Source: Polychytrium aggregatum (lineage: Eukaryota; Chytridiomycota; Chytridiomycetes; Polychytriales). Taken from it: a stretch of DNA of 64,000 bases. The stretch covers positions 1-64,000 of the forward strand of contig NW_026516323.1 in NCBI RefSeq assembly GCF_025602895.1, given 5' to 3'. The notes below the pieces were generated by a model. The model did no database searches, had not been told where the DNA came from, and was given only the letters and a program-made list of their open reading frames with translations. Shown here in pieces: positions 55,732-64,000 of this stretch. The position numbers and the translations under genes were made by a program. Position 1 is the first letter of the stretch, and every line of letters starts with the position of its first letter.

Positions 55732-56853
55732 TCAAACATTCGAAGGATTGATATGAGTTTTGGGTACATAGCAGCCGTTGTGGGAGTTGGACCACTGCTT
55801 CTGGACGACATAGGTCTTGCCATCGGTGCCGTAGACGGTGGCCTGCTGGGCAGTGCACAGATCACCGATCTCGCCGTTGGCCTCATTGTACCAGGCTAAG
55901 GTGTTGCCAGTGGTAATACCGACAGCGGCATCGGTCAGAGCCTCGACGAGTTCGTGGGACGAGACGGACTGGAGGTTGTTGAGGGTCGAGGGGTTGCTGC
56001 CGCAGCCGCCAGCGCAAGAGCCACCCTGGTCGGGCATGATGCCGTAGTAGAGGTACTTGGTCGAGCTGATGTCGGAGACATCGATGGTGCCGTGGTATGC
56101 GCAGAAAGTGGAGCAAGAGGCATCGTTGCCCTTGGTGATGGTGTATCCAGGGGCAAAGTGGATGGGGTAGTAGGTGTTGGCAGTGGGCTTGAGGGTGCCG
56201 CTCTGGACAAGGCCGCGGAGCCAGGTCTGCAATGAACAGAGGTATATGCAAGCCAGTTAGTAACAGCGTGTGAGATGTCGCTGGAACAGACACACAAGCA
56301 GAGCAAGCAGTTCGGATCGAGTAACGTAGTGAATCGAGGGTGCCCGAGCGAGTGGGAATCATCGCTCAATTGGGTGCAGTACAAGTCAACACAGCGCGAA
56401 CAGGAAGCATACCTTGATGTTGTCATCGGTGGTGGAGGTGCTGAGGCCAGAGTTCTGGGTGATCGAGCCCGAGAAGGTGCCGGTGCCGATGTTCTGGGTG
56501 GGGGTGTTGTACTCGGAGAGCCAGCTGATGTAGGGAGAGCCAACGATGGCACCGTAGAAGGTATCCATCTCGTTCTGGTAGTTGACGTTGCCGCCGTAGT
56601 AGATGGGATGGACGTCGATGTTGGCGATGACCGGGCCGCCGTAGTAGGTCAGGCCGTTGGACGAGGCAGCGGCAATCTCCTCGACCTTGGGAGCAGGGAA
56701 GATGCCGTCCTTGTAGTGGATGCCCTTCTGGCGAATGGCAGGCTTGGTGGGAGCAACGACGGGCTTGTGTGTAGTGGTCTTGCGCTTGGGAGCAGCCGAG
56801 GCAGCTCCGGCGAGGGCAAGGAGCAGGACAACAGAGGACTTGAGCGAGAGCAT
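55732..56853 (-). CDS. secreted protein with HELVE motif (EXORDIUM/phosphate-induced-protein-like)
   Basis: Two exons (56853-56413, 56226-55732) give 311 residues. A signal peptide (SSVVLLLALAGAASAA) is followed by a basic Thr/Pro-rich stretch and then VIANIDVHPIYYGGNVNY, MDTFYGAIVGSPYISWLSEYNTP (given here in part) and IGTGTFSGSITQ, the pattern of the EXO/PHI-1 family. The C-terminal half has HFAPGYTI, a Cys-rich SCSTFCAYHG, and SSHELVEALTDAAVG. HELVE with a following TDA resembles a zinc-peptidase helix of HExxH type, and CGG/CAGGCGS could form disulphides. Secreted location is certain; peptidase activity is only suggested by the motif. Confidence 0.72.
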
Positions 56854-58747
56854 GGCTGGAGGAGGGTTGGTGAGAGTAGTGAAGAGGCGGGTGTTGCTCC
56901 AAGAGGCGACTGGTCGAGCTCGGTGGATGTGGTGCTGGTCGAAGGAGGCTGGGAACTGCATCGGTATTTATGGCCCTCGGAACCCCATGCGGCACGCAGG
57001 ATGCGAGGTGGATCCAGTTGGTCATGCGGGAGTGCAGCGGAGTGGAGGGATCACGCCCCAAATGGAGATGGTGCCGCCGAGGAAGCATCCGAATGAATGA
57101 ACGCAAAGGACGGGACCCGGCGCGAGAAGCAGCAAAGTGTTTTGCCGACGGGGAGGGGTGGGCGGTCTGCCAGTGCGCATTGTGGAAAGCGACCGAAGGC
57201 TCGGAGGCGAGTATGTGCATGTTGGCGGACGATGCAATACGCCCCCAATGGAAAGCATCGATGGTGCAGGAGTCTAGCTGTTCCGTGATGCACGAGCTTA
57301 TATGCACTCGACTCTCGACGACAATGCATGCAAGACAGCAACCTCGCTGCATGGTGTGCTGACAACCGTTGGGTATGGGTTCGCTTACTCGATCAATGTA
57401 CCAGCCCCGCAAAGATACTTACAACTGGGGATGGAATGCTGACTGGGCTGGTGAGTGTGGGGGCGGTGGAAGTGCCGCATCGATCATGTGCCAGCGTGAG
57501 AACGCGGGTGCATCTGTTCTGTCAGGCAAATGCTTCTTGGACCCGCATCCTTGAGCCGACCGAACATGGGCACACACGCCGCCGAGCACCAGCAGCTGAC
57601 GCAGGTGCTTCCCGGAAATCGCAAGCGTCCTTGACAATTTCGTTGACGGGTTGGATATCCAATGGCACCCGTGATGAAAAAGGAAAGCCCTGTGGTCATG
57701 GGCACAGCGATATGGCTTCTGCTGAGGAATACCAATTCCGCTGGTAACGCTGTGGTGGGGGTGGCCTGCCACGGAGCCTCCCGGAGGACGACGAGCCATG
57801 CCCAAGGCAAGGGTGGGTCGACAGCGATTGTCGACGGGCGTTCTGGACATGCACCATGGGCACCTGCCACGATGCGAGTGGTCCATTGGGGGCACAGTTA
57901 TCTTTGAGAAGCGAGTTGTATTAAGCTGTTTCAAAGAGGCCAGTTGCTCCACCGCGACGCATGACGGATGACTGGGGCTCGTCGGATTGGCATTGCCTCG
58001 GGTCCGCGCTCGCAGCCATGTCTTCAGAGAGCATACCGAACCGCCTCTGATTTGAGCGCGCGGGATTGATGGGCAGATTGAACCGACGCTGAGGCTGTCG
58101 ACCGGTATCATGGCGATGCGTCGTCCAGCTCCGGCGCTCCTCAATCGATGCATGGATATGCGTGTCGGTGGGTCCCAGACTTGTACCAGGCGAGCTCCCA
58201 GTTGTCACGATCCATCAGGTACCATTCCCATTTGAAACGGCTCCATCAGGCGGAGTCTCCTCCTTTCCCTATTACAGTCATTTCGGAAAGAAACGGACAG
58301 TGTCCCTTTCTGGTATGAGCGGCCTGATGCCTGGCGATCTTCAGTGGGCTCAAGTGGGTCTGGCGTGCTGCGAGATGCAAGGGAATGAGGATGCAAGGTA
58401 ATGAGGATGCCTGAAGGGTCTGGGCTGGTCAAGGTTGTGGATCGCCGATTGTGAGGTGCATCTGGCCTTGGATGGCGAGCCTGCAGGACTCGATTTCAGG
58501 ACCGATTCCGTGTTCGACTTCATGATTGGTTCCAATTTTAGTGCATGTGGCAGTACATATGGCAATGCAGGTACAACAACGAATCCGGCCAGCAAACCAA
58601 CGGATCGAGCCAGGCTTGTGTGTGTGTTTTCAATGTCCAGTGTTTGGCTTGCCAGGGTTTGGCTTGCTTCGCCACAACCTGCCTCTGTCTCCTGTCCATC
58701 TCCATCACCATCTGCCTCCAATCCCGCTGCCTCCTGTCTCCGTCAAC
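56854..58747. other. long intergenic stretch, no gene recognised
   Basis: About 1.9 kb between divergent genes (secreted HELVE protein, -; Sel1 protein, +). Frames on both strands are short, lack domains and show no exon-like junctions. Confidence 0.45.
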
Positions 58748-60325
58748 ATGGCCAGCATGAAGGAGCCTGCTCCAAACACAGCATCATCTGCCACTCAGCA
58801 ATCACAAGCTGAAGCCACCACAGCCTCGTCGATGCCCGATATCACCCAGCTCTCCCTCGAACACATCCTAGACATCTTCACCATCATCTGTTGCAACGAC
58901 AGCTTCCAGCTTGCCCTCGACCACAACACCATCAAGATCCTGCTCCGAGTGTGCAGGCGTGCCCGTCCTCTCCTGAGCTCCAAACTGCCTCGCTTCCACA
59001 ACTGGTGCCAGAATGCAGGACTGTGTCATACAGACGGCCAGATGCGGATTGGCCTCACACCGAGCGACAAGATCGCCCTCTCTCTGCACTGCGACGATCA
59101 AGCCACAGCCAACCGATCCTGGCTGGAAGATCAAGCCGACCAGGGCAATGCTGCTGCCTCGTATCTCTTGGCTCGAATGTTGCAATCTGAGATCGACTTA
59201 CAAACAGACGATTACGATGAGCCTGAAGAAAACACCAAGCATCAGCAGATATTCCAGCATCTGGAGAAGGCAACCTACGCAAACCACACGATGGCACACT
59301 TCTACCTGGCTCACTGTTATCGCGACGGACTTGGAGTCGACCAAGACCACACCAAGGCTGTCGAGTTGTACCGCAGTCTTGCAGATCGTGGAATCCCTCA
59401 GGCCCAAATCGCCCTCGGTCGATGCTATGAGAATGGCGATGGTGTCGATCAAAGTTACAACAGAGCCATCGAGTGGTATTCCATGGCAGCTGACCAAGGC
59501 AGTGAAGACGGCCGACTCCACATCGTGTTCCTCCGTGGATGGCTCTCATTCGTTGGCCACAATATCGAACAGAGCGACGTCGATTCCTTCAACCGCTGGC
59601 AGGAAGTCAGCGCCAACTCCACCGATTCAGTAATCCAACCCATCGCCACTCACATGGTCGGCTGGATGCACTATCTCGGCCGGGGTATCACGCAGGACAA
59701 GCAGGAAGGCGTCAGGATCATCCGAGACAACAAATCGGATGAGTTCCCTCTCGGAGAGGATGAGTGTCTGGCAGCAAATTGGGCTTCATCCGGCTCACCC
59801 ACAGCCCGAAAGTTCTTCAATCTCTGCAAGCTCGGATCGGACCAAGACTGGCTCTGCAGGCATCTCATGGCTGTGTGTGTGTTCTTTGGATTCGGATCCA
59901 CTAAGGATCAAACCAAGGCAGTGAGCATCTTTGAGCAACTTGCCAACGAGGGCCACAGCGACAGCCAGTTTTGGATCGCAGAATGCTACTGTCGTGGTAA
60001 GGGAGTATCGGAGGACAACGAGAAGGCATTCGAATGGTTCATCAAGTCTGCTGATCAAGGCAACTCGTACGGGCAGTACTGGGTTGGTTTGTGCTACTTT
60101 TGTGGATACAGAGTCACCAAGGACCACACCAAGGCGGTCGAGTGGTATCGCAAGTCGGCCGAGCAGGGCAATCGATACGGGCAAAAGTGTCTCGGCAACT
60201 GCTATCAAAATGGGCATGGTGTCCCCCAGAACACCGACACCGCCGTCTTCTGGTGGCGCAAATCCGCCGACCAGGGTCACCAATACTCCATCAACCAACT
60301 CAAGGAACTCGGCAAGTGGCCGTGA
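58748..60325 (+). CDS. Sel1-repeat protein with F-box-like N-terminus
   Basis: Intronless, 525 residues. The first ~100 residues (PDITQLSLEHILDIFTIICC and LRVCRRARPLLSSKLPRF) resemble an F-box-type helical motif; this is weak. The rest is Sel1-type TPR-like repeats: AAASYLLARML, MAHFYLAHCYRDGLGVDQD, AQIALGRCYENGDGVDQS, then a longer atypical unit, PIATHMVGWMHYLGRGITQD, then SQFWIAECYCRGKGVSED, GQYWVGLCYFCGYRVTKD and GQKCLGNCYQNGHGVPQN. Such repeats form helical scaffolds in signalling or ER quality control. The atypical unit, the PLGEDECLAANW segment and LCRHLMAVCVFFGFGSTKDQ closely match the Sel1 part of the kinase at 12 kb, so the two share a recent common module. No signal peptide, so a cytosolic adaptor is likely. 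An upstream in-frame extension to 58526 lacks Sel1 or other pattern. Confidence 0.85.
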   Translation: MASMKEPAPNTASSATQQSQAEATTASSMPDITQLSLEHILDIFTIICCNDSFQLALDHNTIKILLRVCRRARPLLSSKLPRFHNWCQNAGLCHTDGQMRIGLTPSDKIALSLHCDDQATANRSWLEDQADQGNAAASYLLARMLQSEIDLQTDDYDEPEENTKHQQIFQHLEKATYANHTMAHFYLAHCYRDGLGVDQDHTKAVELYRSLADRGIPQAQIALGRCYENGDGVDQSYNRAIEWYSMAADQGSEDGRLHIVFLRGWLSFVGHNIEQSDVDSFNRWQEVSANSTDSVIQPIATHMVGWMHYLGRGITQDKQEGVRIIRDNKSDEFPLGEDECLAANWASSGSPTARKFFNLCKLGSDQDWLCRHLMAVCVFFGFGSTKDQTKAVSIFEQLANEGHSDSQFWIAECYCRGKGVSEDNEKAFEWFIKSADQGNSYGQYWVGLCYFCGYRVTKDHTKAVEWYRKSAEQGNRYGQKCLGNCYQNGHGVPQNTDTAVFWWRKSADQGHQYSINQLKELGKWP

Positions 60326-61401
60326 TCCCGAGCCCCCGAGTTCCACTGCCAATCAACCAAATCATGACGTTGAACATCCTATCAGAGTAACCAAGCAGTC
60401 CCGCCGTCCACACACATCTCAGACAACACGATACCAGTGAGAGGACTTGACAAGTGGTTCCGATAAAGCGGCATTGGCAGAGTGATGTTGTATTTGGCAT
60501 TCAATCCATCCAATACATCCGATATACAAACCAGCACTCTCCCCTGAGCAATAGCCGAATGGCTCATCTTTCCTGCCGAGCCCGATGGCTGATCACACAG
60601 GACTGGGTCAACCAGCACACAGCGACGACCCCGTTACCCACGCGATCTCTGCCAAATCTTGGACGACTCACCAGCACAACCGACACAGTCTCTGGTGATT
60701 TCCATCACTCCATGAAGACACATTGGGTATCCTTGTCTGTAGACTACCATGTCAGGGTATCATCTGCCTGTCGTAGGACCTCACAAGCTCCTCCAGACAC
60801 TCGGCCATTCTCCCTCAACAACCACCAACTGCCCTCGTACTTTCGCTCTCCCCTCTGATCTATCGTTTCTCTGACTCTGACTCTGTCATTGGCAGCCTCC
60901 CCCCACAGGCTATGCCTCTCACTCAGCAGCATGGCCCATGTCCAACCTGGTCATCGCCTGGTCCCACCCGCTCGTCTGCCCGACATATTCCCCAAGGTGG
61001 AAAACCGATTCGATCACTTCATCCATTCTCAATGTCACCTCGGACCACGACACTGTTCCATCGTGCCTCTAAGCAAGCGATTGCCTTGTTCGAAACGCTG
61101 AGGACCTGGAGGTACGCCTCCTGGAGGTACGCCTCATGGAGCACTGACTGATCGCTTTTGATGTGGATGGCTGTGTATTCAGGACCCAGGAACGGATATC
61201 CTGCTTCGCTCTGACCAAGTTGTATTAGAATCATAGTCACTTGCACTCACATATCCATTAGAAAGTGCGCTTCATAGAGAGTCTAAACCAATAGAAATAG
61301 CGCCCCGCTGAGAGACTCGCCCAATGCCAGACACAGGGTCGCATGCATCGACGCTGCAAGACAGGAACCAGAAACTCCATCCCCCCGAACACGGGAAGCT
61401 T
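60326..61401. other. intergenic between convergent genes, no gene recognised
   Basis: About 1.1 kb with no domain-bearing frame. Two copies of a 12-base unit (ctggaggtacgc) lie near 61110-61135. Confidence 0.45.
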
Positions 61402-64000
61402 TTAAGCAGCAACGATCTTGAGGGACTTGACTTCGACACCGCTGGCATCGACACCTCCGTCCGAGAAGAAGACCAGCTGGATCTCCTTGGCATCAGCAGG
61501 GACGGCGCCCGAGACGTTGACAAAGCCTCCACTGTTGCCCGTCCACTGGCCAAAGGTGGTCGAGTCTCCAGCGGCGTTGACGGACTTGAGATAGACAAAG
61601 TCGTAGTTGGGCTCGGTGTCATAGGAGATCTCGAGCTGGACGGTGTACTTCTTGGCAGCGTTGAGGTTGACAAAGAACGAGAGGGTGGACTGGACATTGT
61701 CGACGTAAGGGTGGCCGACGACCAGGCGGCTGTCCTTGATGTACCAGCCGTGCTCGGGCGAGTTGTGGCGGTTGTAGAGGGCCAAGTACGGCTTGTTCAG
61801 GTCATAGTCAAAGGTGTAGTTGTCGGGCAAGGTCAGGTAGCTGCTGAGGGCAGGGGTCAAGCGCACGAGACGCTTGGTGACGAGGGCGGGAGCATCGTCG
61901 GTGCCCCAGTAGTCAGAAACACCCTTGATGGTGACGGTGTAGAAGCCCAGCTGGGCAGGGGGAGTGATCTTGACGGTGAAGTTGGACTTTGCACTGGTGC
62001 CGGCGACGGACGACGTCTGGTTGGTGCCGTCGAGCTCGGCAGTGAGAGTGCGGAAGCCACCGACGACACCCGAGATGTCGATCGATTCTCCGGCCTTGCG
62101 CTCAAAGTAGAATGGCTCAGAGTTGAAGTAGAGCTTGTTCCGGCCGGTCTGCTCGCCCTGACCCTTGAGGTACGAAGCAATGCGGTCAAACTGGCTCGAG
62201 ACATTGGCGGTGAGAACGTCCTTGACGGTCGGGCGGATGGGGGTCTCGTCCGAGGCAACACCGTCGTCCTCGACACTCTTGCCGGCGTTGGGGCCAGAGC
62301 GGATGAGCTCTCGCCAGCCAACACGCATGTTGGGCTGGTACGAAGGGTTGGGGTAGTCGGAATACGGGAGCAGCTTGAAGGCCAGAGAGGCATTCTGGCT
62401 GCCGGCAGACCAGGGAACCAAGTTGGCGGTGTGCTCGACGACGTTAGCGCCGCCACCGCCAGTCTGGCCGTCCTCGCCAAAGATGGTGGCGATCTCAAAG
62501 TCCTGGAAGTTGGCCGAGGTCAGCTCGCAGGCCGAGAAGCACTTGGCGTCGTTGAGAATGGCCACGGGCTTGAGGTAGGCGACACCGATGGTGTTGACGT
62601 CCTTGGGGAGGTCAAAGGGATGCAAGTCGCTGTACTTGTTACCGGCCGCCAAGCCAGCGTTGTAGGGAGCAGTCCAGTCGCGCTCCGAGATACTGGCGCT
62701 GTTGAAGAGGTTGGTGTTGGTCTTGGAGACCAGGGCACGAGCAGAGTAGGGAACCCAGCCGTACTTGAAGAGCTGGGGCAGCGAGTCGGCATAAGTGATG
62801 GAGCCTCCGCCGTTGCTGCGGAGATCGATGATCAGACCGTCGGTGTCCTTGAACTCGTTCACGAGGAGGTTGCGGATGGTCTGGATGGCGCCGTCGTCGC
62901 CGGTGGTGGCCTGGAAGGAAGTAATGCGGATGACACCGACATTGGCGCCGTTGTTGGTATACTTTGAGTACAGGACGGTGCCTTCGCCAGTGGGGGTGTA
63001 AGGGATGTAGTTGTCGGGGAAGAGTTCGCGGTACTCGTCGTTAGTGGGGTCGTACATCTGAGGAGGCAGCTTCTTGGGGGGAGGGACAGGGTCCGACAGG
63101 AGCGAGGATTCTTCGGCCTGGAGTCCGTTTGACTGGAGGAGAGGGGCAATGCAGCCGCCGTCGACTCGCTGGATGTAGGGCACGGAGACAGTGTACTGTC
63201 TGCCGTTCTCGTCGGCAAAGACAAGCTTGAGGTTGTCCTCCTCGGGGAGCGGGAGCGGGCCCGAGCGGCCGTTGAAGGCCGAGAGCTTGGCAGCGTAGCG
63301 CTGCATGCCGCCCTGGTCGTTGGCTCCGGCAGCGCCGTAGGTCTGGTAGTTGTGGGGGTCTTCAAAGTAACGCTCTCCAAACTCGAGACCGTTGATGCTG
63401 ACGAGAGTGTGGCCGAGCTTGACGTTGGCGACGGCGGCACGGACCTCGGGGGTGTAGAACTGCGAGAGCGGGAAGCCGGCGTTGATAAAGCCGGCGACGG
63501 CAAGGGTGGGTTGCCAGTAGTCGGGGCCGTCGACGAACTGGAAGCCCCAGGGCAGGAAGGCGCGGTTGCAGGCATAAGGGGGAGGCAGGTCTGTGGGAAT
63601 CAATGGCAAGGCAGGGGTGAGATGACAGCCGTGGGAACGGACAGAGGGTGTCGCTGACGGCAGTATCAGACACGAGCGAATCAGCATGCACAGCCACAAC
63701 TTGCAGCATGTGCCACCGGGGCGAGTGTGCACCGCACTTACAGTAGTTGGTGTGGAGATCGCGGATGGAGAGGAAGAGACGGGAGATGGAGAGATGGAAG
63801 CTCAGGTCGTCGGTGGTTCTGGCGTTGCCAACAATGTCGCCCAAGACGGCGAGGGGATCGGAGCCGTAGTGGTCGATCTTGGACTGGCGGTTGACCCAGA
63901 TGTCAAAGAGCTTGGAGACCTCATCGGCAACAGCCTGGCGCTTGTCGGGTCCTGGAGGCAGCCGACGGCACAGATGAGCGCCAGGCAGCAAAGCGAAGGA
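61402..64000 (-). CDS. S41-type (tail-specific protease-like) secreted peptidase, 5' end outside the window
   Basis: Two exons are visible: 64000 (cut) to 63742, and 63590 to 61402, joining in phase as HTNYYLPPPYACNRAF. At least ~815 residues are present. The core has VGVIRITSF, a hallmark of S41 peptidases, LIIDLRSNGGGSITYADSLPQ (given in part), VAILNDAKCFSACELTS, where the Ser in FSAC is the likely nucleophile, and IFGEDGQTGGGGANVV. A PDZ-like segment (HTLVSINGLEFGERYF) precedes it. A C-terminal beta-rich domain (LGFYTVTIKGVSDYW, NAAKKYTVQLEISYD, KEIQLVFFSDGG) resembles a carbohydrate- or protein-binding jelly roll. Fungal members are secreted; the signal peptide would lie beyond 64000. A 547-codon frame opposite this gene is a shadow. 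Confidence 0.83.

Noticed and set aside
61324-62967. 547-codon open frame on the plus strand opposite the S41 peptidase
   Set aside because: Its Val/Gly/Asp/Glu-rich, domain-free content is the usual shadow of a GC-rich gene; the minus strand carries clear S41 motifs.

Overview
The window looks like nuclear DNA of a GC-rich, compact fungal genome, most likely a zoosporic (chytrid-type) fungus. Genes carry short introns (about 70-340 bases) with mostly GT(A/G)AGT donors and C/TAG acceptors, several have a TATA box within about 130 bases of the ATG (up to about 160), and the content (RPAP2, VPS39, SLC44, GT31, CHR transporter, chitosanase, S41 peptidase, TKL-kinase and Sel1 expansions, a mariner-linked Fanzor) fits that group. 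The phylum is an inference; no rRNA or marker gene is present. Exon limits given below were worked out by hand from reading frame, splice dinucleotides and family motifs.

Layout. 0.8-2.3 kb: leucine-rich-repeat protein (-). 3.1-6.8 kb: RPAP2/Rtr1-type RNA polymerase II CTD phosphatase (+). 8.8-11.3 kb: ferric reductase/NADPH oxidase-like flavocytochrome (+). 11.9-20.0 kb: two signalling genes in tandem, a TKL kinase-Sel1 protein and a SAM-TIR-NACHT-WD40 protein that resembles an innate-immunity NLR. 20.5-22.0 kb: secreted alpha/beta hydrolase. 22.2-28.5 kb (-): CHR-type chromate transporter and a PEP synthase-like phosphotransferase. 29-30.7 kb: linker-histone-like plus vWA fusion. 31.1-33.7 kb: SLC44 choline-transporter-like protein. 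34.4-36.1 kb: membrane-anchored family 46 chitosanase.

36.4-39.8 kb: a mobile element bounded by short inverted repeats that carries a Fanzor (eukaryotic TnpB-like RNA-guided nuclease) and an IS630/Tc1-mariner DDE transposase, followed at once by a 20-bp minisatellite. 40.4-42.5 kb: a second vWA protein. 43.7-48.9 kb (-): VPS39/Vam6. 49.3-50.2 kb (-): GT31 galactosyltransferase. 51.5-54.7 kb: TKL kinase joined to the same C-terminal half (winged-helix-like, helical region and WD40) as the SAM-TIR-NACHT gene. 55 kb: relic of a non-LTR reverse transcriptase. 55.7-56.9 kb (-): secreted HELVE-motif protein. 58.7-60.3 kb: Sel1-repeat protein whose repeats match those of the 12-kb kinase. 61.4-64.0 kb (-): S41-type secreted peptidase, cut by the window end.

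The most striking theme is modular recombination. Four genes (11.9, 15.0, 51.5 and 58.7 kb) share kinase, STAND-tail and Sel1 modules in different combinations, one of them with SAM and TIR domains, which suggests a locally diversifying family of NLR-like receptors and effectors. The second theme is the Fanzor element, with a predictable place for its guide RNA at the left element end.
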